Below, in pieces: positions 1 through 7,634 of a stretch of 64,000 nucleotides of DNA. Each line of letters opens with the position of its first letter. The first letter of the stretch is position 1. Source of the stretch: Tsukamurella pseudospumae (GTDB lineage Bacteria > Actinomycetota > Actinomycetes > Mycobacteriales > Mycobacteriaceae); contig NZ_LSRE01000001.1 of assembly GCF_001575205.1 (NCBI RefSeq), forward strand, positions 1 to 64,000. Reading direction: 5' to 3'. Both the position numbers and the translations under genes were made by a program. Below the pieces are notes generated by a model. It saw only the letters and a list, made by a program, of their open reading frames with translations. It had not been told where the DNA came from and did not search any database.

Positions 1-299
1 TGTCCCTTCTGGTCGTCGGGTTCGGGGATGACGGCCTTGATCCCGCGCGCTCGCAGGTGAGCACGGATCGCCCGCGATGAGTAGGCCTTGTCGCCGCGGA
101 CAGCGTTCGGGCGGGTGCGTGGCCGGCCTCGCGTCCGGCCGACACGCAGCAGGTTCATCAATGGCAGGAACATCGGTGAGTCACCGGCCTGACCGGCCGT
201 GAGCAGAGTGACCAGCGGCAGTCCGTTACCGTCGACGAGCTGGTGGATCTTCGTCGAGAGCCCACCGCGAGAGCGGCCGACCGCGTGATCAGGCGGCTC
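1..299 (-). CDS. IS5-family transposase, second reading frame (OrfB), 3' end outside window
   Basis: Translated from about 299 downwards, this frame starts EPPDHAVGRSRGGLSTKIH and continues with LPLVTLLTAGQAGDSPMF and a RGDKAYSSRAIR segment. These are the standard second-aspartate region and following motifs of IS5 DDE transposases. No independent start codon is convincing, so it is probably made as a frameshift fusion with the 289-684 frame. The catalytic glutamate region and the stop lie beyond the window edge. Confidence 0.8.
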
Positions 300-684
300 G
301 ATTCCTGGATTCGTGTAATTCGATCCAGCCCCCTGTGAGGCGCGTGGTGTTCGTCGCGTGCTGATGAGCGCGGGCGATGGTCGAGTCCACCGATAGTGAC
401 CAATCCACCAGTCCCGCAGCATCTGCGGCAGCGGTCAGCTTGGCATGCACCTGATCCCAGGTGCCCGTCTTCGCCATCCGGTGATGCCACGTCCACACCG
501 TCTGCCACGGCCCGAAGGTCTCCGGCAGATCACGCCAGGCGATGCCGCATCGATACCGGTAGATGATCGCCTCGACCATCGTCCGCGCGTCCGAGAATGG
601 GCGCCCCTGCCGACCGGTCCGCGCCGGCAGCATGCCCTCGATCAACGACCACTGAGCATCCGAGAGCACCTGAAACCGCGACAT
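289..684 (-). CDS. IS5-family transposase, first reading frame (OrfA)
   Basis: This 131-residue protein has the DUF4096-like N-terminal half of IS5-family transposases: a start SDAQWSLIEGMLP, the segment RYRCGIAWRDLPETFGPW, and the first catalytic aspartate region VDSTIARAHQHATN. It ends in TGA at 289-291. The rest of the transposase is in another frame (1-299), so a full enzyme needs ribosomal frameshifting, which is known for this group. By position the second frame is reached by a +1 (or -2) shift. The start ATG at 682-684 lies close to the terminal repeat. Confidence 0.85.
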   Translation of the reverse strand: MSRFQVLSDAQWSLIEGMLPARTGRQGRPFSDARTMVEAIIYRYRCGIAWRDLPETFGPWQTVWTWHHRMAKTGTWDQVHAKLTAAADAAGLVDWSLSVDSTIARAHQHATNTTRLTGGWIELHESRNRAA

Positions 685-715
685 GAAATCAGCGTCTCAG
701 GAACCGACCCCGATC

Positions 716-731
716 ATTGTCAGACACGCCC
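716..731. repeat. Terminal inverted repeat of the IS5-family element
   Basis: The sequence ATTGTCAGACACGCCC, read outward to the right, is the complement of the GGGCGTGTCTGACAAT type of terminal repeat typical of this IS group. The partner repeat is outside the window. It marks the junction with host DNA at 731/732. Confidence 0.75.
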
Positions 732-949
732 TAGTCGCGTGGCGGCCGGCACCCGTCGGCGAGCCCGCACCGGGGCACCTCTGGCGCTGGGAGCTCGCGC
801 CGTTGGCGGACGGCGGCACCCGCGTCACGCACACCTACGACTGGACGCAACTGCACGACGAGCAGCGCCTGCCCCGCGCCCGGGCTACCACCGCGGACCG
901 TCTGGCTGCGTCGCTCGACCGGCTCGCGACGCGCACCGAGAACGGGTGA
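732..949 (+). pseudogene. C-terminal remnant of an SRPBCC (polyketide-cyclase-like) protein cut by the IS
   Basis: The last roughly 70 residues of an open frame remain, including the segment WRWELAPLADGGTRVTHTYD and a final amphipathic helix ending in TGA at 947-949. Charged strands followed by a long C-terminal helix are typical of the START/SRPBCC ligand-binding fold. The frame runs back into the IS and no start codon of its own is present, so the N-terminal half was displaced. The TGA overlaps the GTG start of the permease at 946, so the two genes were probably translationally coupled before insertion. The family assignment rests on a short fragment. Confidence 0.6.
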
Positions 950-2190
950 CCGATCCGGTTCTTCGTCGCACGCTGGGCATCGGCGACGCCGTCGTCGTCG
1001 GCCTGTCGGCGATGGTCGGGGCCGGTGTCTTCGTGGCCTTCGGGCCCGCCGCCGCCGCGGCAGGGGCCGCGCTGCCGGCCGGGCTCGCGGTCGCGGCCGC
1101 TCTCGCCTACTGCAATGCGAGCAGCTCCGCGCGGCTGGCCGCGCTGTATCCGCAGTCGGGCGGCACGTACGTCTACGGGCGGATGCGCCTCGGTCCGTTC
1201 TGGGGCCATCTCGCCGGCTGGAGCTTCGTGGTCGGCAAGTCCGCGTCCTGCGCCGCGATGGCCCTGACGGTGGGCCACTACGCCTGGCCCGAGCACGCGC
1301 ACGCCGTCGCGGTCGGCGCGGTGGTCGCCCTGACCGCGGTCAACGTCGCCGGGGTGGAGCGGTCGGTGCGCGTCGCCCGCCTCGTCGTCGCCGGCGTGCT
1401 CGTGGTGCTCGTCACCTTCGCCGTCCTCGCACTCACCTCCCACGGTGCGGACCCGTCCCGCGTCGTCGACGGTGCCGACGGCGGCCCGTTCGGGGTGCTC
1501 CAGGCGGCCGGCCTGCTGTTCTTCGCGTTCGCGGGGTACGCCCGGATAGCCACGCTCGGCGAGGAGGTCCGGGACCCCGCGCGCACGCTGCCCCGGGCGA
1601 TCTTCGTCGCGCTCGGTATCGCACTGGCGGTCTACGCACTGGTCGGCCTCGCGTCGGTCGCGGTCCTGGGGGTGGACGGGCTCGCGCGGTCCACCGCGCC
1701 GGTCGCCGACGCCGCCCGCGCGGCCGGGCTCCCCGTCGCCGTCGTCACGGTCACCGCCGCCGTCGCGGCCCTCGGATCGTTGCTCGCGCTCATCCTCGGC
1801 GTCTCCCGCACCACGCTCGCCATGGCGCGCGACGGGCACCTGCCCCGGGTGCTCGCGGCGGTCGACGAGAAGCGCAGGGTGCCGGTGCGCGCCGAGCTCG
1901 CCGTCGGAGCCGTCGTCGCGATCGCCGCAGCCACCGTCGATCTGCGTGCGGCGATCGGCTTCTCCTCTTTCGCCGTGCTCGTGTACTACGCCGTCGCGAA
2001 CGCCTCCGCCTGGACGCTCGATCGCTCGGTCCGGGCCCGGATCGTGCCCGGTCTGGGGCTCGCCGGATGCCTGCTCGTAGCGCTGTCGTTGCCGGCGGGC
2101 TCGGTCGCGGGCGGCATCGTCGTGCTCGCGGCCGGCGCCCTGGCCTATTGCGCGACCCGGGCTAACACCCCGTCTGGTACAGCGCCTTGA
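946..2190 (+). CDS. APC-superfamily amino-acid permease
   Basis: This 414-residue membrane protein has about 11-12 hydrophobic segments and probably moves amino acids or polyamines across the cytoplasmic membrane. The first segment carries the APC signature SAMVGAGVFVAFGP, and residues around 185-215 contain the conserved FAFAGYARIATLGEEVRDP motif of transmembrane helix 6. I chose the GTG at 946, which overlaps the TGA of the preceding truncated frame (GTGA). An upstream extension would read through IS sequence. Its 3' end overlaps the convergent YdcF-like gene by 29 bp (2162-2190). The substrate cannot be told. Confidence 0.85.
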   Translation: MTDPVLRRTLGIGDAVVVGLSAMVGAGVFVAFGPAAAAAGAALPAGLAVAAALAYCNASSSARLAALYPQSGGTYVYGRMRLGPFWGHLAGWSFVVGKSASCAAMALTVGHYAWPEHAHAVAVGAVVALTAVNVAGVERSVRVARLVVAGVLVVLVTFAVLALTSHGADPSRVVDGADGGPFGVLQAAGLLFFAFAGYARIATLGEEVRDPARTLPRAIFVALGIALAVYALVGLASVAVLGVDGLARSTAPVADAARAAGLPVAVVTVTAAVAALGSLLALILGVSRTTLAMARDGHLPRVLAAVDEKRRVPVRAELAVGAVVAIAAATVDLRAAIGFSSFAVLVYYAVANASAWTLDRSVRARIVPGLGLAGCLLVALSLPAGSVAGGIVVLAAGALAYCATRANTPSGTAP

Positions 2191-2719
2191 GCCAGCCCGC
2201 GCTCTGGTACCCCCAGCCGAAAACCGTCTCGGCGGTGCCGCGGTGTTCGGGGAAGTCGGTCATCTGCAGGGCGGCGCCGTAGCAGCGCTCCAGGATGAAC
2301 CGCGCGCGCTCGACGTGCGCCGTGGTGGTGACCACGATGATGTCGGTCCAGCCCCGGAGCTCGGCGAGCCGTTTGATCTCCTGCGCCTCCCCGCGGGTGG
2401 TCCACGGCTTGGGTAGGAAGCACATGACGTCGACGCCGGTGATCCGCCTGGCGCACAGGTCCTGCATGCGGGTGTCGGTCTCGCCGACCGAGTTGGACAG
2501 CACGACCTGCGATGCGAGGCCCTGCTCGGCGAGCCGGAGGCCGTACTCGAACCGGTCGTAGGGGTTGCCGCCGAGCACGACGATCGCGTCCGCGTGCTGG
2601 AGCGAGCGGTCCACCTGGGGCTGCACGTAGGCGCGTTCCACGGTGAGCCCGACGGTGACCAGCAGCACGAGCGCGACCACCGCCGCGAGGACGCGACGCG
2701 TGCGCCGCTGTCCGCTCAC
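2162..2719 (-). CDS. YdcF/SanA-like (DUF218) envelope protein
   Basis: This 185-residue protein has one N-terminal transmembrane segment (about residues 10-28) followed by a DUF218 domain. The domain shows ADAIVVLGGNPYDRF near residue 48, VVLSNS, and the helical segment TTAHVERARFILERC. DUF218 proteins (YdcF, SanA, ElyC) act at the envelope, and some are linked to lipid-carrier or peptidoglycan metabolism. It is the last gene of the leftward glycan operon: its GTG overlaps the stop of the hydrolase gene in a GTGA, which decided the start. Its role here is unknown; handling of a lipid-linked intermediate is inferred from position only. Confidence 0.8.
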   Translation of the reverse strand: MSGQRRTRRVLAAVVALVLLVTVGLTVERAYVQPQVDRSLQHADAIVVLGGNPYDRFEYGLRLAEQGLASQVVLSNSVGETDTRMQDLCARRITGVDVMCFLPKPWTTRGEAQEIKRLAELRGWTDIIVVTTTAHVERARFILERCYGAALQMTDFPEHRGTAETVFGWGYQSAGWLKALYQTGC

Positions 2720-4299
2720 CGCTGCCTGCACCAGTCCAGTATCGCGGTTGCAACGACCCGTCGCACCTCGGGGTGGTGGCCGGGGTGGTCGCCGGTGGGG
2801 ATCCGGACGGTACGGGCGGTACCGGCGGACCGTCGGCGCGCGAGCGCGGCCATGCCCTCCGGGCCGCGCTGATCGTCGAACCAGCCGGCGTCGGGGGGCG
2901 AGAGCACCAGAACCGTGTCCGTGCCCCCGTCGACCACGGGCCGCAACAGAACCTCCGGGACCTGGGTGACGCCCCGTCGGCCGAGGCAGCGCCAGCCCGG
3001 GTACGGGAGGCGACGGCGCAGCAGATGCTTGAGCCGCCCGCGCGCACTCTGCGTGAACGCGGGGTCCGACCGGGGCGTCCCGAGGTCCTGCCCGGGGTCC
3101 TCGGCGACGGCGGCCTTGAGCCGCCAGGAGTACAGCACGGAGTTGACCAGCACCGTCGCGTCGGCGCGGACGGCCCGCGCGGCGTGCGCCGCGAACCACG
3201 ACCCCGAGCACAGTCCGGCCGTGAGCAGCGGCCCCGCGCAGCTGTGGGCCGCGGCCACCACATCGTCGATCCCGGACTCCGGGAACAGGGGCACGACCTC
3301 GCCGACGGTGACGGGGCCGGACTCGCCCGCGCCGCGCCGGTCGAACCGCACGGCCTCGCCGCCGAGCGCCCCGATCTCCCGGGCCAGCGCGACCCACGCG
3401 CGGTTCGGGCCGTGCCGGGTGTCGTTCGCGGTCGCGCACAGCACCACGGACCGCGCCGGCGCACCCTCGGCGGGCAGGGTCCGCACGGCGGTCGCGCCCC
3501 CGAGGTCCTCGAGGCGTTCCTCCACGCCGCCGAAGCGTGCCCGGGTGCGGATCACGGGGTCGACGGTGACCGGCGTCCGGTCCGGCAGGGCGTCCGACAG
3601 CCAGGCGGCGATGTCGGCGACCGCGGGGTCGGGGATCCGGACGAGGTGCGTCCCGGCCTCGAGGAAGTCCGGCATGCCGTCCACCGTGAGGTGGTCGGCG
3701 TCCGCGGCGCGGACCGGCTCGGCGCCGGGCCGGGCGGCGACGAGCGTGCGCGGCGCGGCGAGCGCGTCCGCGGACAGTCGCGAGAGCTCGGCGACCGCGT
3801 CGGCGTGCACGTCGAGGCCGATCCAGGTGCCGGGTCCGGCGCCGACCGCCATGCGCGCGAGCGCCGCGCGGGAGCGGGCGAAGGCCCGGCCCCCGATGGG
3901 GTCCCAGAGCACCGCGGCGGGAGGGGTCAGCCCGGCGGCGCCCGCGAGCGCGGACCCGGCGCGGACCGCGACGACCGCCGGGGCACCCGCGCCGAGCGCG
4001 CGCAGGTACGCATCGGCGGTACGCACGGAGTCGATCCACATCTGTACGGCGTCGGCCCGGCCTGCGTCCCCGGCGGAATCGCCGGTCCCGGCGTAGTCGA
4101 AACGCAGGACCGCGAAGCCGTCCTCGGCGAGCACGCCGGCCAGTCGTCGCAGCCCGCGCAGCGCGTCGTGCTGCTCCTTCGCGAGGGGCGGCACGATCAG
4201 CACCGCGCCGCGGACCGACCGGGACGCGGGCAGGTGCAGCGCACCGTAGAGCGGCGCCGTCTCGGCACCGAAGTAGGTGCGGATCTCAGTCGAGGGCAT
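2716..4299 (-). CDS. Tandem alpha/beta-hydrolase protein of the glycan locus
   Basis: At 527 residues this is two alpha/beta-hydrolase domains in one chain, residues about 1-220 and 270-527. The first half has the oxyanion-region segment VLIVPPLAKEQ and a RFDYAGTGDS strand-turn. Where the nucleophile elbow should be it reads AVRAGSALAG, so the serine position is arginine, as in the hydrolases that accompany exosortase/EPS loci. The second half carries GLCSGSWFAA, in which cysteine would be the nucleophile. The ATG at 4297-4299 lies 14 bp inside the upstream glycosyltransferase gene. An acyl- or aminoacyl-releasing or -transferring role is plausible but unproven. Confidence 0.75.
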   Translation of the reverse strand: MPSTEIRTYFGAETAPLYGALHLPASRSVRGAVLIVPPLAKEQHDALRGLRRLAGVLAEDGFAVLRFDYAGTGDSAGDAGRADAVQMWIDSVRTADAYLRALGAGAPAVVAVRAGSALAGAAGLTPPAAVLWDPIGGRAFARSRAALARMAVGAGPGTWIGLDVHADAVAELSRLSADALAAPRTLVAARPGAEPVRAADADHLTVDGMPDFLEAGTHLVRIPDPAVADIAAWLSDALPDRTPVTVDPVIRTRARFGGVEERLEDLGGATAVRTLPAEGAPARSVVLCATANDTRHGPNRAWVALAREIGALGGEAVRFDRRGAGESGPVTVGEVVPLFPESGIDDVVAAAHSCAGPLLTAGLCSGSWFAAHAARAVRADATVLVNSVLYSWRLKAAVAEDPGQDLGTPRSDPAFTQSARGRLKHLLRRRLPYPGWRCLGRRGVTQVPEVLLRPVVDGGTDTVLVLSPPDAGWFDDQRGPEGMAALARRRSAGTARTVRIPTGDHPGHHPEVRRVVATAILDWCRQR

Positions 4300-5281
4300 C
4301 GATGATCTCCCTCGCCCGGTGCTCGTAGGTGTGCCCGCCGCGGGTGATCGCCGCGTGCCCGGCGGCGGCGACCCGCGCGGCTGCCGCGGGGTCGGCCGCC
4401 ACCCGCGCGACGATGTCGTCGATCTCCGCGGGGTCGTCGTACAGCAGCGCGTCCCGGCCGTCGGCCAGCAGTGCCGCGTGCTCGACGGTCCGCGGTCCCA
4501 CGAACAGCCCGCCCGCTGCCGGCACCTCGAAGGTGCGGCAGGTGTGCGTGTCCCGGTTGTCGGAGTTGAGCAACACCAGGTTGGCGCCGATCGCCGCGAT
4601 CGCCGCGGACAGGTCGGTGCCGTACTGCGGCCCGCGCACCGTCGCACGCGTCGAGCGCAGGCCGGGGCGGCGCCGCCAGCCGTTCCCGGCCAGGTAGAAG
4701 TCCTCACCCTGCGTGCGGGCGAGGCCGGTGAGCAGCTCCACGCGGTCCGGGCGGGCGTTGCCGACGAAGCCCGCGGCGTACCGTCGGGCCGTCCGGGGCG
4801 GGACCGGACGGTGCCAGGCCGGGTCGTACGCGCTGAGCACGTGGACCACCCGGCGTGCGCCGCGGGCGACGAGCTCTGGCACGTTGTGCGCCTTGGTCGT
4901 CACGATCGCGTCCCACCCGGGCTCGGCCGCGAGGTAGGCGGGCGTGGTGTTGACGGGATGGGACACGTCGTCGGCGCTGTAGTGCACGCGCCGCGCCGCG
5001 GGCAGCGCGAGCAGCCGCTCCTGGTCCAGGTGCACCGCGGTGTAGCAGAACAGCAGGTCGGGAGCGGGCCGGGACTCCAGCGCGCGGTGCACGGCGTCGA
5101 CGGTGCCGGGCGCGCGCCGCCCGGTCCGCTTGGCGTACCACCAGGCGGGGGACAGGCGCTGCGGCAGGGTCACGGGCGTGGTGTCGACGACGTCCACGTC
5201 GTGCCCCGCCCGCCGGAAGCCGTTCGCGAGGGAGCGGGCGTTGCTGCCGTACCAGTCGTCGCCGGCGAAGAGGATCCTCAT
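4286..5281 (-). CDS. Glycosyltransferase, CgeB/DUF3880-like
   Basis: A 331-residue protein starting MRILFAGDDWYGSNARSLAN, with a C-terminal glycosyltransferase region containing [30 protein letters not shown] and a DPAEIDDIV segment. This matches the Glyco_trans_1_2/CgeB family of GT-B enzymes that use nucleotide sugars. Its ATG overlaps the stop of the flippase gene (ATGA), and its end overlaps the hydrolase gene. It is one of four glycosyltransferases in the locus, so the glycan probably has at least four sugars added after the initiating one. Donor and acceptor cannot be read from sequence. Confidence 0.8.
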   Translation of the reverse strand: MRILFAGDDWYGSNARSLANGFRRAGHDVDVVDTTPVTLPQRLSPAWWYAKRTGRRAPGTVDAVHRALESRPAPDLLFCYTAVHLDQERLLALPAARRVHYSADDVSHPVNTTPAYLAAEPGWDAIVTTKAHNVPELVARGARRVVHVLSAYDPAWHRPVPPRTARRYAAGFVGNARPDRVELLTGLARTQGEDFYLAGNGWRRRPGLRSTRATVRGPQYGTDLSAAIAAIGANLVLLNSDNRDTHTCRTFEVPAAGGLFVGPRTVEHAALLADGRDALLYDDPAEIDDIVARVAADPAAAARVAAAGHAAITRGGHTYEHRAREIIDALD

Positions 5282-6498
5282 GCGCCGGCCGCCTCGAGCC
5301 GCCGGACCCGGAGCACCGAGAACCCCGCCGCCGCGGTCTGCGCCGCGACGACGCCGAGCACCACGGTGAGCGGGTCGTGCGTGCGCAGCGCCACGAGCAG
5401 GGCGACCGCGATCACGACGGCACCGACCGCGCCGACCAGCAGCACGCCCCGCGCGTCGTCGCGCACCGGCAGCACGGCCGTGGCCACGAAGGACGCGACG
5501 GCCAGGCCCGGCAGCGCCCACGCCTGGACCTGCAGGAGGGGGACGGCACCGTCGAACTCCGCTCCGAAGACGAAGGGCACCACCCACGGCGCGAGCACCG
5601 TCGCGGCGACCGCGAGGCCGACACCCCCGGCCGCGACCACGACGACCGTCCGCCGGGCGACCGCCCAGAACTCGCTCTCGGCGCGGCGCGCGAGGCGGGG
5701 GAGCAGGCTCATGCCCACCGCGTCCAGCAGCGACCCCGCGGCCTGCACGGGACGGTCGCTCGCGCTGAACAGGCCGAGTGAGTGGGGGCTCAGAGCGGGG
5801 GAGAAGACGGTCGCGGCGCTCGGCCCGTAGGTCGAGGAGAGCAGCCGGGCCGCGAGGACGGGCGCACCGGTGCGCAGCAGTGCCACCGGCGGCCGGGGCC
5901 GGGCGGGCCGCCCGTAGTCGCGGACGGTGCGCGCCCACGACCACGTCACCGCGACCGCGCCGCCGGCCAGGAGGCAGGCCATCGCGGTCTCCGGGGTCCG
6001 CACCTGCGGCAGGACCGTGACCAGCAGTACCAGGTAGACCACGCGTCCCGCGGTCTGCTGCAGCACGACGGCGCCGAAGCGCTGCGCGCCGATGAGCACC
6101 CAGTCCTCGCCGGACGCGCTCACCGATCCGACGACGAGCCCCAGTGCGGCCATCTCCACGCCCCGCGGCACCGGCAGCACGACGGTCAGCGCGAACAGCG
6201 CCGTGAACGTGCAGAGCGCGGCGCACCGCAGTCCCGCGTAGTCGCCGCGCAGCCGATCGAGGCCGGGGCGCCCGACGCGCGCCGCGGTGAACGCGGTGAT
6301 GCCCAGGTCCGTGCACAGCGCGCCCAGGAAGTAGGTCGACATGGCGACGGCGAGCAGGCCCATGCCCGCCGGGCCGAGCACCCGCGCGCACAGCGGGATC
6401 GTCACCAGCGTGATGGCGTACTGGCCGTACCGGCCCGCCGAGACCAGCGCGACATCGCGCACGACGCCCGCGGATCCGCGGAGCCGGACCGGGGTCAT
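5278..6498 (-). CDS. Wzx-like polysaccharide flippase (MOP/MATE superfamily)
   Basis: This 406-residue, very hydrophobic protein has about 12 transmembrane segments. It starts with the amphipathic/hydrophobic segment VRDVALVSAGRYGQYAI, followed by CARVLGPAGMGLLAVA, the usual beginning of Wzx/RfbX flippases. Such proteins move undecaprenyl-diphosphate-linked oligosaccharides to the outer face of the membrane. It overlaps both neighbours by ATGA junctions, so it is co-translated with the flanking glycosyltransferases. No O-antigen polymerase of Wzy type is recognisable in the window. Confidence 0.85.
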   Translation of the reverse strand: MTPVRLRGSAGVVRDVALVSAGRYGQYAITLVTIPLCARVLGPAGMGLLAVAMSTYFLGALCTDLGITAFTAARVGRPGLDRLRGDYAGLRCAALCTFTALFALTVVLPVPRGVEMAALGLVVGSVSASGEDWVLIGAQRFGAVVLQQTAGRVVYLVLLVTVLPQVRTPETAMACLLAGGAVAVTWSWARTVRDYGRPARPRPPVALLRTGAPVLAARLLSSTYGPSAATVFSPALSPHSLGLFSASDRPVQAAGSLLDAVGMSLLPRLARRAESEFWAVARRTVVVVAAGGVGLAVAATVLAPWVVPFVFGAEFDGAVPLLQVQAWALPGLAVASFVATAVLPVRDDARGVLLVGAVGAVVIAVALLVALRTHDPLTVVLGVVAAQTAAAGFSVLRVRRLEAAGA

Positions 6499-7634
6499 CG
6501 CCCGTCCCGCGCCACCCGCGCCAGCAGGGAGTCCGCGATCGCCGCGGAGGTCTTCAGGTCCAGGTCGCGGCCGCGGTCCGCCGCCGCGGCGGCGAGTTGC
6601 TCGCGCAGCTCCCAGTCCTCGATGAGCGCGTCCAGCGCGACCGCCAGTAGATCGGGCCGGCGAGGCGGCACCAGCACACCGTTGCGTCCGTCGTCGATCA
6701 GCTCGGTGGGGCCGCCCGCACCCGCCGCGACGACGACTCGCCCCGCGGCCATCGCCTCGGCGACGACCTGCCCGAAGGGCTCGGTGAGCCGGGAGTAGTG
6801 CACCACGAGGTCGGCCGCGGCGGCCTCCGCGAGGGGGTCCGGCACGTGGCCGGTGAACTCGACCCGGTCGGTCAGTCCGAGGCGCCCGACGAGTTCCTCG
6901 AGCTCGGCGAGGTAGGCGTCGTCGCCGTCGAAGTGCGCGCCGCCGACGAACCGCACCCGCGGGGCGGATTCCATCTGCGCCAGGGCGCGCAGCACCAGGT
7001 CCTGCCCCTTCCAGGGCGTGATCCGCGCGATCATCGCGATCTTCACGTCCTTCGGCGGTCGCTGCGGAGCGGGCGCGGGGACCGTCGTCATGTCGACGCC
7101 CGGAGGGCACACCGCGGTCGGGCTGCCGCCGGTCGAGATCGTGGCGAGCGTGCCGCGGGAGTTCGCGAGGTACCCCGCGGCCGCGACCCGGCCCAGCACC
7201 CGGAGGGGGAACCGCTTGCCGCCGAAGTACTCCGCGCTCACCCGGTCGTGGACCTGCCAGACCAGAGGAATCCCGGCGCGTCGCGCGGCGACCGCCCCGA
7301 CGAGCAGCGACCTGGTCGACTGCGCGACCAGCACGTCGGCGTCGTAGGCGCGCAGCAGCGGCGCGATCCGCCGGCCGTCGCGCAGCATCCCGACGGCGCT
7401 GCGGGCCACCCTGAGCGGCCCCGAGCCCCGGCGGACCTTCGCCGCCCGGCCCCGGACCACCGTCACCGGCACGCCGTCGGCCTCGAGGACGTCGGTGAGC
7501 GGACCCGCGGTGAGCAGCACCACGGAGGCGGGAACGCCGCGGCGCCGCAGCTCGCCCGCGAGCCGGGCGAACGCCAGCTCGGCCCCCGACGGTGCCGCGG
7601 TGTGGCCCAGGAAGACCGGGCGCTCCGCGCTCAT
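6495..7634 (-). CDS. GT4-family glycosyltransferase
   Basis: A 379-residue GT-B enzyme. The N-terminal domain includes GHTAAPSGAELAFARLA, a typical glycine-loop start. The C-terminal domain shows IAMIARITPWKGQDLVLRA, VEFTGHVPDP, and the EPFGQVVAEAMAAG donor-binding motif (E-x7-E) with GGPTELIDDG after it. These are signatures of the retaining GT4 family. ATGA overlaps with both neighbours place it in the middle of the leftward operon. Substrate is not predictable. Confidence 0.9.
   Translation of the reverse strand: MSAERPVFLGHTAAPSGAELAFARLAGELRRRGVPASVVLLTAGPLTDVLEADGVPVTVVRGRAAKVRRGSGPLRVARSAVGMLRDGRRIAPLLRAYDADVLVAQSTRSLLVGAVAARRAGIPLVWQVHDRVSAEYFGGKRFPLRVLGRVAAAGYLANSRGTLATISTGGSPTAVCPPGVDMTTVPAPAPQRPPKDVKIAMIARITPWKGQDLVLRALAQMESAPRVRFVGGAHFDGDDAYLAELEELVGRLGLTDRVEFTGHVPDPLAEAAAADLVVHYSRLTEPFGQVVAEAMAAGRVVVAAGAGGPTELIDDGRNGVLVPPRRPDLLAVALDALIEDWELREQLAAAAADRGRDLDLKTSAAIADSLLARVARDGR

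Larger units (their letters stand above)
1..731 (-). mobile_element. IS5-family (IS427-group-like) insertion sequence, one end, truncated by window edge
   Basis: The element contains two overlapping transposase reading frames on the minus strand, a winged-helix N-terminal part and a DDE-type second part, which is the usual organisation of the IS427 group of IS5. Its outer end is the inverted repeat at 716-731, just upstream of the first frame. The base pair TA that follows, inside CTAG, fits the usual short target of the group. The other end lies beyond base 1. To the right of the element an open frame begins without its own start, so the insertion interrupted a gene. Confidence 0.85.

Noticed and set aside
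835-1839. Long minus-strand open frame opposite the amino-acid permease
   Set aside because: It is an Arg/Asp/Gly-rich shadow of the permease with no family signature; the plus strand shows clear transmembrane segments and APC motifs.
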